DNA of 64,000 nt from Citrobacter amalonaticus (GTDB lineage: Bacteria > Pseudomonadota > Gammaproteobacteria > Enterobacterales > Enterobacteriaceae), in assembly GCA_028994555.1 (NCBI GenBank), contig JARDVN010000001.1, positions 4,278,001 to 4,342,000 of the forward strand. Reading direction: 5' to 3'. Both the position numbers and the translations under genes were made by a program. Positions 19,474 through 30,799 of the stretch are shown in pieces; position 1 is the stretch's first letter; every line of letters begins with the position of its first letter. Under the pieces are notes generated by a model. The model did not search any database and had not been told where the DNA came from. It saw nothing but the letters and a program-made list of their open reading frames with translations.

Positions 19474-21453
19474 AAGCCGTTGTCTTCGCGTATCACGATA
19501 TGGGATGTCTGGGCGTTCAGGCCGTACTCGACGCCGGCTATGACATTGCCGCCATTTTTACGCATGCGGATAATCCAGCAGAAAACGCGTTTTTTGGCTC
19601 CGTTTCTCGCCTGGCGGCTGAGGCGGGGATCCCGGTCTATGCCCCCGATGACGTCAATCATCCTGTCTGGACTGAACGTATCAGCCAGCTTGCTCCCGAC
19701 GTGATTTTCTCTTTCTACTACCGTCATCTGCTCAGCGATGCAATTCTGGAACAGGCTCCGGCAGGCGCATTCAACCTGCACGGTTCACTCCTGCCAAAGT
19801 ATCGTGGTCGCGCCCCGCTGAACTGGGTATTGGTGAATGGCGAAAGTGAAACCGGCGTGACGCTACACCGCATGGTCAAACGCGCCGATGCAGGCGCCAT
19901 TATCGCGCAACAGCGTGTCGCTATTTCGCCTGACGATACGGCCCTGACGCTACATCATAAGCTTTGCCAGACCGCCCGACAGGTGCTGGAACAGGCATTG
20001 CCCGCTATCAAACGCAGAGAGACGCGTGACGTTTTACAGAACGAGAGCGACGCAACGTACTTTGGTCGTCGCACGCCTGAAGACAGTTTCCTGACGTGGG
20101 ACCAACCGGCAACGACGCTGCACAACATGGTGCGGGCGGTCGCGGCCCCCTGGCCGGGCGCGTTCTGCTATTCCGGAACGCAAAAATTCACCCTCTGGTC
20201 ATCCCGCGTCCACGCGCAGAACAACAGTGCGCAACCGGGAACCGTAATTTCCGTTTCCCCCCTGCTGATTGCCTGTTCCGAAGGCGCGCTGGAAGTGGTA
20301 ACGGGGCAGGCAGACAACGGCATCACCATGCAGGGCGCACAGTTAGCGCAGGTTCTCGGTCTGGTTGCGGGTTCTCGTTTAAACAGTCAGTCGCTGGCCA
20401 CCAGCAAACGCCGTACCCGCGTGCTGATCCTCGGCGTGAATGGTTTTATTGGCAACCATCTCACCGAACGCCTGCTGCGCGAAGACCACTACGAAATCTA
20501 TGGTCTGGATATCAGCAGCGATGCGATTGATCGCTTCCTTAACCATCCACGTTTTCATTTTGTGGAGGGCGACATCAGCATTCACTCTGAATGGATCGAA
20601 TATCACGTTAAGAAATGCGACGTGGTGCTGCCGCTGGTGGCCATTGCCACGCCAATTGAATATACCCGCAATCCACTGCGCGTCTTTGAACTGGATTTTG
20701 AAGAAAACCTGAAAATCATTCGCTACTGCGTGAAATACCGTAAGCGGATCATTTTCCCATCGACTTCTGAAGTGTACGGGATGTGTACCGACAACGTGTT
20801 CGATGAAGACAGCTCGAATATGATTGTCGGGCCGGTCAATAAACCGCGCTGGATTTACTCGGTGTCCAAACAGCTTCTCGACCGTGTCATTTGGGCCTAT
20901 GGCGAAAAAGAAGGTCTGCACTTTACGCTCTTCCGTCCGTTCAACTGGATGGGACCGCGTCTGGACAGTCTCAATTCCGCGCGAATTGGCAGCTCACGCG
21001 CCATAACACAATTGATTCTTAACCTGGTGGAAGGCTCACCGATTAAGCTTATCGAAGGCGGAAAACAGAAACGCTGCTTTACGGATATCCGCGACGGCAT
21101 CGAAGCGCTATATCGGATCATTGAAAACGAAGGGGGGACGCTGCGACGGTGAAATCATCAACATCGGCAACCCGGAAAACGAAGCCAGCATCAAGGAACT
21201 GGCGGAAATGCTGCTGGAGAGTTTCGACAAACATCCACTGCGCTATCATTTTCCACCGTTTGCCGGGTTACGGGTGGTGGAGAGCAGCAGCTATTATGGC
21301 AAAGGTTATCAGGACGTGGAGCACCGTAAGCCCAACATCCGTAATGCAAAACGTTGTCTGGACTGGGAGCCTGCCATCGATATGCGCGAAACGGTTGACG
21401 AGACGCTGGATTTCTTCCTGCGCAGTATAGATCTCACGGAACATTCATCATGA
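19470..21453 (+). CDS. arnA: Bifunctional UDP-glucuronate decarboxylase / UDP-L-Ara4N formyltransferase ArnA (apparent frameshift)
   Basis: Two-domain enzyme: the N-terminal formyltransferase (about 1-304, [21 protein letters not shown] with the catalytic His) formylates UDP-L-Ara4N; the C-terminal short-chain dehydrogenase (about 315-660, [15 protein letters not shown] motif, STSEVYG and the Tyr-x3-Lys in YSVSK) oxidatively decarboxylates UDP-glucuronate. The frame breaks near residue 554: the G6 run 21132-21137 should be G5, restoring [16 protein letters not shown]. Repaired length is 660, the family value. A natural in-frame C6 run is present at 20257-20262, so not every six-base run is an error. 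Overlaps arnC and arnD by four bases each. Confidence 0.95.
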
Positions 21454-22352
21454 CAAAAGTCGGCTTGCGTATTGATGTCGATACCTTCCGTGGCACCCGC
21501 GAGGGCGTGCCGCGCCTGTTAGCGTCATTGAGCCGATACCACATCCGGGCAAGTTTTTTCTTTAGCGTTGGGCCTGACAACATGGGGCGCCATCTCTGGC
21601 GTCTGATTAAACCGCAGTTTCTGTGGAAGATGCTGCGCTCAAACGCCGCGTCTCTTTACGGCTGGGATATTTTGCTGGCCGGTACCGCCTGGCCGGGTAA
21701 AGAAATCGGCCGCGCAAACGCAGAGATTATCCGTGAAGCGGCGCGCCTACATGAAACGGGGCTGCACGCCTGGGATCACCACGCCTGGCAGTCCCGGAGT
21801 GCTCAGTGGAGCGAACCGCAGCTGATCGCCGATATTTCACACGGAATCACCGCCCTTGAGGCCATCACCGGCCAGCCAGTGACCTGTTCAGCCGTTGCGG
21901 GCTGGCGCGCTGACCAGCGTGTGGTGCTTGCCAAAGAGACATTTCCTCTGCGTTACAACAGTGACTGCCGCGGCTGGGCGCCGTTCCGTCCGGTTCTCGG
22001 CGGGGATGCGTTCGCTACGCCACAAATTCCGGTCACGTTGCCCACGTGGGATGAAGCGGTGGGTCGCGAGGTTCAGGCAGAGGATTTCAACGACTGGATC
22101 CTCTCCCGAATACAGCGGGAAACCGGTACACCGGTGTATACCATTCATGCCGAAGTCGAAGGCGGGGCCTGGCACAGCCAGTTTGAGGAACTGCTCCAGC
22201 GTGCGGCCGATGTGGGCATCAGCTTCTGCCCGCTTGGCGATCTCCTGCCTGAGGATCGCAACACCTTACCGCCGGGAGAAATTATTCGCGGAAACTTCGC
22301 GGGAAGAGAAGGATGGTTAGGCTGCCAGCAAGCAATGAGTGTCATACGATGA
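21450..22352 (+). CDS. arnD: 4-deoxy-4-formamido-L-arabinose-phosphoundecaprenol deformylase ArnD
   Basis: NodB-type polysaccharide-deacetylase-fold enzyme (300 residues) that removes the formyl group from the lipid-linked Ara4N. The N-terminal [13 protein letters not shown] carries the catalytic Asp and metal-binding Asp; HAWDHHAWQ carries the metal-binding His residues. It starts within the arnA stop region (ATGA overlap) and its stop overlaps the arnT start. No frameshift. Confidence 0.95.
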   Translation: MTKVGLRIDVDTFRGTREGVPRLLASLSRYHIRASFFFSVGPDNMGRHLWRLIKPQFLWKMLRSNAASLYGWDILLAGTAWPGKEIGRANAEIIREAARLHETGLHAWDHHAWQSRSAQWSEPQLIADISHGITALEAITGQPVTCSAVAGWRADQRVVLAKETFPLRYNSDCRGWAPFRPVLGGDAFATPQIPVTLPTWDEAVGREVQAEDFNDWILSRIQRETGTPVYTIHAEVEGGAWHSQFEELLQRAADVGISFCPLGDLLPEDRNTLPPGEIIRGNFAGREGWLGCQQAMSVIR

Positions 22353-24005
22353 AAAACACCCGTTATTATCAGATACTGGCCGCGCTCATCGCGTTCTGGT
22401 ACATCATCCCCATCAACCTGCGTCTGCTGTGGCAACCTGACGAGACGCGCTATGCCGAGATCAGCCGGGAAATGCTGGCATCCGGCGACTGGCTCATCCC
22501 CCACTTTTTGGGTGTGCGTTACTTTGAAAAACCGATTGCCGGGTACTGGATCAACAGCATCGGGCAGTGGTTGTTTGGGGCGAACAATTTCGGCGTTCGC
22601 GCGGGCGCCATTTTTGCGACGCTGCTGACCGCCGCGCTGGTGGGATGGCTTGCCATGCGCCTATGGCGCGATACGCGTACCGCCCTGCTGTCGGCCATCA
22701 TCTTCCTGTCGTTGTTTATTGTCTACGGGACTGGCACCTATGCGGTGCTCGATCCGCTGATTGCGCTCTGGCTGATGGCGGGACTGTGCTGTTTCTGGCA
22801 AGCAATGCAGGCCACCACCTGGCAAGGGAAAAGTGCAGGATTCCTGTTGCTGGGCGTCACCTGCGGGATGGGCGTCATGACCAAGGGTTTTCTGGCGCTT
22901 GCGGTACCGGTGCTCAGCGTGCTGCCGTGGGTCGCCACGCAGAAACGCTGGAAAGATCTGTTGCTCTACGGCGGATTAGCGGTCATCAGCTGCGTCGTCG
23001 TCGTTCTGCCGTGGGGACTGGCGATCGCCCAACGCGAACCCGATTTCTGGCACTACTTTTTCTGGGTCGAACATATCCAGCGTTTCGCGATGGATGACGC
23101 CCAGCACAAAGCGCCGTTCTGGTACTATCTGCCGGTGCTGATCGCCGGAAGCCTGCCGTGGCTTGCGCTGCTTCCTGGAGCGTTAAAAACCGGCTGGCAG
23201 GCGCGCGATGAATCGCGCAGCGCCCTCTATCTACTGGGTTGGATCGTGATGCCGCTGGTGTTCTTCAGCATCGCAAAAGGCAAATTACCCACCTACATTC
23301 TGTCGTGCTTCGCCCCGCTGGCGATACTGATGGCGAGATACGGGTTGAACGCGGCAGAAAAAGGCCTGGCTGCGCTGCGCATCAACGGCTGGATCAATAT
23401 TCTGTTCGGCATCTTCGGAATAATCGCCACGCTGGTCGTTTCGCCGTGGGGACCGCTGAAATCACCGGTCTGGATGCACGTTGAGGTGTATAAGGTTTTC
23501 TGCACGCTGGGGATTTTTTCTCTGTGGACTTTTTTCGGCTGGTATACGCTGACTAACACCGCGAAAAGCTGGGTTTACGCCGCGCTGTGTCCTGTGGCGC
23601 TGGCGTTGCTGTTTGGTTTTTCCGTTCCGGATCGGGTCATGGAATCCAAACAGCCACAGTTTTTTGTCGAGATGACCCGGGAAAACCTGATACCGAGCCG
23701 CTACATTCTGACCGATAGCGTCGGCGTCGCCGCCGGGCTGGCCTGGAGTCTGAAGCGCGACGATATTTTCATGTATGGGCAAACCGGCGAACTGAAATAT
23801 GGTCTTAACTATCCCGATGCTAAGGGCCGGTTCATTCGCTACGACGACTTTACGGACTGGCTCAACCAGCATCGTCAGGAGGGGATTATTACGCTCGTGC
23901 TCACCATCGCCAAGGATGAAGACATCAACCGCCTCGCCATTCCCCCCTGCCGACACGATTGATAATCAGGGGCGTCTGGTGCTGATTCAGTATCGTCCCA
24001 AATGA
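22349..24005 (+). CDS. arnT: Undecaprenyl phosphate-alpha-L-Ara4N transferase ArnT (apparent frameshift)
   Basis: Integral inner-membrane GT-C (GT83) glycosyltransferase that moves L-Ara4N onto lipid A phosphates on the periplasmic side, causing polymyxin resistance. The first periplasmic loop has [16 protein letters not shown] with the catalytic Asp; about a dozen helices follow and then a soluble C-terminal domain. The frame breaks near residue 531: the C6 run 23942-23947 should be C5, restoring [23 protein letters not shown]. Repaired length is 551. Read literally, only the last 20 residues change. Overlaps arnE by four bases. Confidence 0.95.
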
Positions 24006-24337
24006 TCTGGCTGGTGTTAGTACTGGCCAGCCTGCTCAGCGTTACCGGGCAGTTATGTCAGAAGCAGGCGACGCTTCCCGTGTCGATAAGCGCGCGAAGA
24101 CACCATATTACCCTGTGGCTGGGGCTGGCGCTCGCCTGCCTCGGCCTGGCGATGATCCTGTGGTTACGGGTATTGCAGAGCATTCCCGTGGGTATTGCGT
24201 ATCCGATGCTCAGTCTGAATTTTGTCTGGGTCACATTACTGGCATGGAAAATCTGGCGCGAACCGGTGGCGCTTCGTCACTGGCTGGGTATCGCCTTGAT
24301 CATTGGCGGTATTTTTATTCTGGGGAGTGCGGCGTAA
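24002..24337 (+). CDS. arnE: Undecaprenyl phosphate-L-Ara4N flippase subunit ArnE
   Basis: Small membrane protein of 111 residues, EamA/SMR-like, with about four helices; with ArnF it flips the lipid-linked Ara4N to the periplasmic face of the inner membrane. The N-terminus [23 protein letters not shown] and the signature [17 protein letters not shown] fit the family. The start overlaps the arnT stop and its TAA shares one base with the arnF ATG. Confidence 0.94.
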   Translation: MIWLVLVLASLLSVTGQLCQKQATLPVSISARRHHITLWLGLALACLGLAMILWLRVLQSIPVGIAYPMLSLNFVWVTLLAWKIWREPVALRHWLGIALIIGGIFILGSAA

Positions 24338-24723
24338 TGGGATTACTCTGGGGACTGTGCAGCGTGATCATCACCTCTGCCGCGCAACTTGGCCTGGGCT
24401 TTGCGATGGCAAACCTGCCGCCGATAACACAGTGGCAGACGTTTTTTTCGGCGCTGTTCTCCCTTCATACCGGCACACTCGTGCTAGTCACCAGTTTAGT
24501 GGGCTATCTGCTGTCGGTTTTCTGCTGGCATAACGCGCTGCATCGCCTCGCGCTGAGCAAGGCTTACGCGCTGCTCAGCCTGAGTTACGTGCTGGTGTGG
24601 GTGGCGTCGATAATCTTACCCGGCTGGCAGGGCACGTTTTCCCTGAAAGCGCTGTTGGGCGTAGTGTGTATCATGACCGGACTGATGTTCATTTTTCTGC
24701 CCGCACCGCGGAAAACGCGCTGA
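24337..24723 (+). CDS. arnF: Undecaprenyl phosphate-L-Ara4N flippase subunit ArnF
   Basis: Partner of ArnE, 128 residues with about four membrane helices ([20 protein letters not shown] at the N-terminus; [17 protein letters not shown] in the middle). The start is the ATG overlapping the arnE stop by one base; earlier in-frame starts lie inside arnE. It is the last gene of the arn operon and runs towards pmrD, with only three bases between the two stop codons. Confidence 0.94.
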   Translation: MGLLWGLCSVIITSAAQLGLGFAMANLPPITQWQTFFSALFSLHTGTLVLVTSLVGYLLSVFCWHNALHRLALSKAYALLSLSYVLVWVASIILPGWQGTFSLKALLGVVCIMTGLMFIFLPAPRKTR

Positions 24724-24726
24724 CGT

Positions 24727-24990
24727 TTATTTGTTCCCCAGCAGCGTCTTCAGGCGCTCCCACTCGTCGCAGGTATAACTCCTGGCATCCAGAATCTTCA
24801 CCGTTCGCCCACTGTCACGGTTGACGGAATACAGCGCATCCTTCTGCGGGGAAAGGATATCACCGGCATTCACCACAATGTCAGACTGGACTTCAGCGAT
24901 CATTTTCAGTGAACCGCCGGCATCACTTAACACTAATGCATGCTTCCCTGACTTTTTGTCATAGCACGACTTCTTCACCTGCCATTCCAT
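24727..24990 (-). CDS. pmrD: PmrD, connector between PhoPQ and PmrAB
   Basis: Small basic protein of 87 residues that, when PhoP is active, binds phosphorylated PmrA and protects it from dephosphorylation. It starts MEWQVKKSCYDKK and keeps the family core KMIAEVQSDIVVNAGDILSP and the C-terminal SYTCDEWERLK. PmrD diverges quickly between enteric genera, and this copy differs from both E. coli and Salmonella. A single PhoP-like half-site (TGTTTA on the minus strand, 25042-25047) lies upstream, but the second half is poor. Convergent with arnF. Confidence 0.92.
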   Translation of the reverse strand: MEWQVKKSCYDKKSGKHALVLSDAGGSLKMIAEVQSDIVVNAGDILSPQKDALYSVNRDSGRTVKILDARSYTCDEWERLKTLLGNK

Positions 24991-25088
24991 TGCATACCTT
25001 TACGTATCGGGAACTTTTACATTACGTTACACAGTAGCAGATAAACAAAGTGGCAATGAGCGTCGGATGGCAAAATGGCGAGATGCAA

Positions 25089-26460
25089 TTAATGCTTTCC
25101 TAATGTTTCATTCACCCAATCAACCATTGCTCGTCGGGAAATTTTTATCCCGCCATTTTTCAGTTCGCCAGGCAGAGCGAGCCAGCGTACCGGCTGCTGA
25201 AAGCGCGCCAGTTTGTCTTTCACCCATTCGCTGAGTTCTGTCTCTGCGACGACGGCGTCACATTCCACCACCGCCACCGGTCGATGACCAAATTCGGCAT
25301 CTTCGACTGGCACGATAAACGCCTGCAGCACGTGAGGATGCGTAACGATGACCCGTTCGACCTCTTCCGGCTGAATCCCCTCTCCACCACTAAAAAAAGA
25401 GATTATCCAGACGCCCGATGATGGTCAGTTTTCCTTTATTCAGTACGCCGCGATCGCGTGTGGCAAACCAGCCTGCATCGTTAACCAGAGGAACCAGATT
25501 GCCGCTTCGCCAGTAACCTTCCGCCATACTGGCCGCCCGCAGCCAGACTTCATCGTTGACAATTTTGACTTCTCTCCCCGGTAAGGACATACCGACATCA
25601 GCCAGACCGTCCGCCTCTTTCGCACATACCGTTGAGGCAAATTCCGTCAGGCCGTAACCGCACCAGCAGCGAATGCCCTGCGCGCGCGCCTGTTCGGTTA
25701 ACGCCACCGGAATCGCCGCACCGCCTAACAAAACGGCTTTCAGCGCCACCGGTGTCTGGTTCACCAACAAACGCCAGAGCTGTGTAGGCACCAGCGAGGC
25801 ATGGGTGCACCCGGCGAGCATCTGCTCCAGCGGTTGTTTTTCCCGTACGGTTATCCGAGCGCCAGCCAATAACCAGCGCCACAAAATTCCCTGCCCGGAA
25901 ACATGAAACAAAGGCAGAGAGAGCAGCCAGTCGTCATCTTTTGCCAGCGGCATCAACGACAGCACGCCTTCAGCGCTGGCAAGATGCGCCTGACATGTAT
26001 GAACTGCCGCTTTCGGTAGACCGGTCGAACCGGAGGTCAACGTCATGGAGCTCAATCGCTGCGGCTGCCAGTCGACGGCATACTCTCCTGCGCCCTCCTG
26101 CATGGTGAGCGAACGCAGAAAGGGAAAGGCATTCTCCCCCTCCAGGTCCAGCGCAAACTGCAACGTGAGTTCAGGTAACAGAGTCGTCAGCAAGCCGTGA
26201 GGAAGCTGTGGATTGACCGGCAGGATCCGTGCACCGCACTGCAACAGCGCCAGCCATGCCAGCAGGGTCTGCGGATGATTCCAGGCGCGGAGCATAACGC
26301 CGCGGCCTTCGGCAACGCCCTGCGCGGCAAAACCGCTCGCCAGAGCATCAACCCGTTGACAAAGCGCGCGCCAGCTTAACACCTCATCATTCAGGCGTAT
26401 GGCTGGCGCGTCTGCCTGAACCTGCCGCCAGTACCGCCACGGCCAGTCAGGAAAGGTCAT
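25089..26460 (-). CDS. menE: o-Succinylbenzoate--CoA ligase MenE (apparent frameshift)
   Basis: ANL-superfamily acyl-CoA synthetase activating o-succinylbenzoate with ATP and CoA in menaquinone synthesis. The AMP-binding motif [16 protein letters not shown] is near residue 145, with [10 protein letters not shown] and the hinge Asp in GRLDNLFF. The frame breaks near residue 355, just at the hinge: the A7 run 25392-25398 (T7 in the gene) should be six, restoring [18 protein letters not shown] and the C-terminal domain with the catalytic Lys in KNGGIKISR. Repaired length is 456. It overlaps menC by four bases and is last in the men operon. Confidence 0.94.
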
Positions 26461-27420
26461 CGCAGTCGTTCCAGTGCAGATTCTTCAATACAGGGTAATG
26501 TGCTGCCCGGCCAGCGACGAATCTGCTGCGCCTGCATCAGGCTCAGCGTGTCCAGCCCTGGAATGGTGTCTGGCGTCAGCCACGCGGCAATACGCGCCAG
26601 TTGTGTCAGTCCCAGGCTCGATTCGATGGACGAACTGATCACCGCCGTCAGCCCCTGCGCATGCGCGGCCTTCACCTGCTCACACACTTTTTCCAGCGAC
26701 CCGGTCAGCGTCGGTTTGATGACCACTGCGCGGACACCCTCTTCTGCTTCAAAAACAAAATCCGCGTCACGCAGGCTTTCATCCCAGGCGATAGCAATCC
26801 CGGTTTCACGGGCAAAGGAGCGCGAGTCGTCCCGTGTTTTGCACGGTTCTTCGAGGAAGGCGATGCGGTTACGGTAGTCCGGGTTCACGTACTTCGCGAA
26901 CTGCTGGGCCTTCAACGGCGTCCAGGCACGGTTGGCATCCAGACGCAGTCGTAATTCTGGGATCGCCTCCAGCAGCAGGTTGACCACCATGCCGTCGCGC
27001 ACGGCTTCGTACAGTCCGACCTTTACCTTCGCGACTTTTTCGCCGGGCATGTCCGCCAGTTGCAGCACCAGATCGTCTGGATCCCCGGTACACAGCGGCG
27101 CCGCCCGATAGTCTGCGGCTTCAGGTAATGTTCCGGCTATTTCCGCCAGCGCGCAGCTTACGCCGAAGGCCACGGAAGGCATATCAGGCAATGCGTCATC
27201 GCCCTGCAGCCAGCCGTCAACCCAGACCAGCAGCGCAGACTGCGCCTCTTCCCAGGTTTCCTGGCTGAAGCCCGGCAGAGGGGAGATCTCTCCCCATCCC
27301 TGACGCTCGCCGTCCTGCAGACGAACATACAGCCCGTCACGCGTTTTTAACCGCCTGTCGCGCAGAACCACCCCCCGCGTCCATGGGGATCTGCCAGCGG
27401 TATACCTGCGCGCTACGCAT
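26457..27420 (-). CDS. menC: o-Succinylbenzoate synthase MenC (apparent frameshift)
   Basis: Enolase-superfamily enzyme that dehydrates SHCHC to o-succinylbenzoate. Signatures are KVKVGLYEA (catalytic Lys), [14 protein letters not shown] and the second Lys in VIKPTLTGS. The true start is ATG 27420 ([16 protein letters not shown]), sharing one base with the menB stop. The frame breaks near residue 15: the C6 run 27371-27376 should be C5, restoring [17 protein letters not shown]. Repaired length is 320, the family value. Confidence 0.95.
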
Positions 27421-28277
27421 TACGGATTCCGCTTGAATTTGCTGAAATCAGGCTGACGTTTCTGGTTGAAGGCGTTACGACCTTCCTGACCTTCTTCCGT
27501 CATGTAGAACAGCATGGTGGCGTTACCCGCCAGCTCCTGCAAACCGGCCTGACCATCACAGTCAGCGTTCAGTGCGGCTTTCAGGCAACGCAGCGCCATC
27601 GGGCTGTTTTGCAGCATTTCACGACACCAGCGGACGGTTTCTTTTTCGAGCTCGGCCAGCGGAACCACCGTGTTGACAAGTCCCATATCCAGCGCCTGTC
27701 TGGCATCGTACTGACGGCACAGGAACCAGATTTCCCGCGCTTTCTTCTGCCCAACGATACGCGCCATGTAGGAAGCACCCCAGCCGCCGTCAAAGGAGCC
27801 GACTTTCGGGCCGGTCTGACCGAAGATAGCGTTTTCCGCTGCGATAGTCAGATCGCACATCATGTGCAGCACGTGGCCGCCGCCGATGGAATAACCCGCC
27901 ACCATCGCCACGACCGGCTTCGGGCAGGTACGGATCTGGCGCTGGAAATCCAGCACGTTCAGGTGATGCACGCCGGAGTCATCCTGATAGCCGCCGTAGT
28001 CGCCGCGAACTTTCTGGTCGCCGCCGGCGCAGAAGGCTTTATCGCCTGCGCCAGTCAGAATTATCACGCCGACGTTATCGTCGTAACGGGCATCAGCCAT
28101 CGCCTGAATCATCTCTTTGACGGTCAGAGGACGGAATGCGTTGCGCACCTGAGGACGATTAATGGTGATTTTTGCGATACCGTCGGTCGATTTCTCATAG
28201 CGAATGTCGGTGTAGCCTTCGGAGCAATCGTGCCATTCTACCGGTGCGTAAAGCATTGTTTCATCTGGATAGATCAT
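27420..28277 (-). CDS. menB: 1,4-Dihydroxy-2-naphthoyl-CoA synthase MenB
   Basis: Crotonase-superfamily enzyme, 285 residues, closing the naphthoquinone ring from o-succinylbenzoyl-CoA. Oxyanion-hole and active-site segments are [34 protein letters not shown] and [16 protein letters not shown] (Asp and Tyr used in ring closure). Tight spacing on both sides (14 bases from menH, one-base overlap with menC). Intact. Confidence 0.97.
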   Translation of the reverse strand: MIYPDETMLYAPVEWHDCSEGYTDIRYEKSTDGIAKITINRPQVRNAFRPLTVKEMIQAMADARYDDNVGVIILTGAGDKAFCAGGDQKVRGDYGGYQDDSGVHHLNVLDFQRQIRTCPKPVVAMVAGYSIGGGHVLHMMCDLTIAAENAIFGQTGPKVGSFDGGWGASYMARIVGQKKAREIWFLCRQYDARQALDMGLVNTVVPLAELEKETVRWCREMLQNSPMALRCLKAALNADCDGQAGLQELAGNATMLFYMTEEGQEGRNAFNQKRQPDFSKFKRNP

Positions 28278-28291
28278 AGTGTGTCCTTTAG

Positions 28292-29050
28292 TCAGAGACG
28301 CAGAATCTGCGCCAGACAGTCCACTACGCCTGCGGGATTTTCCCGGTGCGCGTTGTGTCCGGCGTTACGAATCACATGGCGGGTCGCCGCTAATTCCATC
28401 GCGAGAGCGCAGAATTTGCTGTCACGTTCACCACATAAATAATAAAACGGAATGGCGAGCGCATTGAGCGCATCGCGTAAATCAGGCTGGACCGCCAGCG
28501 AGGTGGCTTCCAGCATTGCCGCCAGCGTTTCGCCGTTATTCTGGCTACGCAGCGCGATCCATTCCTCACGTTGCCGCGTATTTAACGAGGCAAAGACCGG
28601 CTGCTGATACCAGTCTGTAAAAACGTCACGCAATGATTCATGGCGAAAACGCGCAGCCCAGTGCTGGTCTGAACGCGCACGCGCCTCGCGTTCAGCGTCG
28701 CTTCGCAGACCCGGATGACCGCCTTCAACCACCAGGCCACAAAGTCCCGGCATCTCCTGACACGCCGCCATCATCGCCACTCTGCCGCCGAGGGAATACC
28801 CCACCAGCCAGTAATTAAGTATGTTGTAACTAAGAAAAGTGTTACGCAATAAGGTGATCACATCGGTAAATCCGCTGACGCGAATATTCGCCGATCCGCC
28901 GTGGCCGGGCAAGTCGACATACAGCCGGGAAAAGTCCGTGAGCTGCTCGCCAACCGGCTGCCACTCCTGGCCATCGCCGGAAAAACCGTGCAGGAAAATC
29001 AGCCAGGGTGAACCTGACTGCGCGTCTTTTGCCTGCGCGTGCAGGATCAT
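28292..29050 (-). CDS. menH: SHCHC synthase MenH
   Basis: Alpha/beta-hydrolase-fold enzyme (252 residues) that eliminates pyruvate from SEPHCHC to give SHCHC. The nucleophile elbow is [10 protein letters not shown] near residue 86, the catalytic Asp lies in the CGERDSKF region and the His in NAGHNAHRE near residue 232. It overlaps menD by four bases. Intact. Confidence 0.95.
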   Translation of the reverse strand: MILHAQAKDAQSGSPWLIFLHGFSGDGQEWQPVGEQLTDFSRLYVDLPGHGGSANIRVSGFTDVITLLRNTFLSYNILNYWLVGYSLGGRVAMMAACQEMPGLCGLVVEGGHPGLRSDAEREARARSDQHWAARFRHESLRDVFTDWYQQPVFASLNTRQREEWIALRSQNNGETLAAMLEATSLAVQPDLRDALNALAIPFYYLCGERDSKFCALAMELAATRHVIRNAGHNAHRENPAGVVDCLAQILRL

Positions 29051-30718
29051 AAATGGCTCACCTGCGCCAGTAGCTGTTGCAGCGTTTGCGCGCCGTCGGT
29101 GTCATTGACCACCAGTTCAATCACCGTGGTCGCAGGCGTACGCCACGCGCCCGCCAGCGCCGCCTCCAGTTCATCCCAGCTTTCCGGACGATGATACTTG
29201 AGGTTGAACATTGCGGCCGCGTGTTCGAAATGGACGTTCTGCGGCATCAGATAGAAGCGTTCGCGTTCGCTCTGCGGCGTAGGCAGCAGCGAGAAAATCT
29301 GCCCGCCGTTATTGTTCACCACAATCAGTACGAACGGTGCAGAGACCTGGCGCAGTAAGGCGAGCGCATTAAGATCGTACAGCGCCGATAAATCGCCCAC
29401 GATGGCCAGCGTCGATTTCGCGCTGGCACGCTGCACGCCTGCCGCCGTTGATAAGAGTCCGTCAATGCCGCTGGCGCCGCGATTGCTGTATACCGGGTAA
29501 CCTGCCGGAAGCTGTGACAAGGCGTCAATCAAGCGCACCACCAGACTATTGCCGACAAAAAGCTGCCCCTGCTCGGGCAGATACTCGCAAATGCGATGCG
29601 CCAGTTGCGCCTCGCCAAACGTGTCACGCCGCGCCGCTACGGCCTGCCAGGCCTGCTGTGCAAGACGCGGGATGTCTACACACCACGGTTGACGTTTTTC
29701 CGCCGGATGCAGTTCCAGCCAGTCGCCAGGTTTCGCCACCAGACGACGACCGCGGTGGTGCGCCGGATCCAGCCGTCCTTCGATATTATCGACAATCCAG
29801 TACTCTTGCGGCTCACAGCTTGACTGCCACTGGAGCAGGCGTTTCCCGGTCAGGCTGCTGCCAAGCTGCACCACAATCTGCGCCTGCTGCAGTTCCGTTA
29901 CCGCCTTCGCATTGCCAAGCCAGAGATCGGCACACGGAAGCGGCTGTCCGGTTTGTGACAGCACATCGCCAATCAGCGGCCAGCCCAGCGTCTGCGCCCA
30001 CTGCGCCACTTTTTTGCCTTCCTCCGCGCTCATTCGCCCGGCCACCACAACGCCACGCTTTTGCCGCCAGAAGAACCAGTCGCGCTGTTTGTCGCTCTCC
30101 AGCCGACGCGCTTCACGTAGCCAGGGCTTGTCATCCTGCCACCAGTCGCCGAGGCGCTGCTGCCAGGCCAGACCGGTTTCGTCCATCTCGCCATACAACG
30201 GCTCGGCAAACGGACAGTTGATATGCACCGCCCCGGCATGCAGCGAGGCCAGCGCATTGTCAATGGTCGATACCAGCCATCGGGCCGGAATATCCTGCGT
30301 CGGACGCGGAAGCGAGAGCGTTTGCGACGGATGTGACGCAAACATGCCTGCCTGGCGAATCGCCTGATTCGCGCCGCAGTCGATCAGTTCAGGGGGGACG
30401 ATCGGCAGTCAGTAAAATGAGTTTTTCACCGGTTAATCCTGCCTCAATCAGCGCCGGATAAAGATTCGCCACCGCCGTACCAGAGGTGACAATCACCGCC
30501 ACAGGCTGGTTACTTACCTTCGCCAGCCCCAACGCCAGATGCCCAAGGCCACGCTCATCAAAATGCGTGTGGTGAATAAAGGCGGAATTTTCCGCCGCCG
30601 CAAGCGTGAGCGGCGTGGAACGAGAGCCAGGGGCAATGCAAATATGCCTGACGCCGTGGCGAGTTAATGCTTCCAGAATGACCGCCGCCCAGCGTCGGTT
30701 AAATGCGCTTACTGACAT
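29047..30718 (-). CDS. menD: SEPHCHC synthase MenD (apparent frameshift)
   Basis: Thiamine-diphosphate-dependent enzyme joining 2-oxoglutarate to isochorismate, the first committed step of menaquinone synthesis. The N-terminal Pyr domain has [13 protein letters not shown] and [13 protein letters not shown]; the C-terminal PP domain has [12 protein letters not shown] and [12 protein letters not shown] (ThDP/Mg motif). The start used is [10 protein letters not shown] at 30718; six extra residues are possible upstream. The frame breaks near residue 108: the G6 run 30392-30397 should be G5, restoring [19 protein letters not shown]. Repaired length is 556. Confidence 0.95.
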
Positions 30719-30799
30719 GAGATTGTCCGGTATCAATATTGCGACTCAGTATAAAGAACGGAAAAAATGGATTATTGATATGAGTCGGAAATCTATGAC

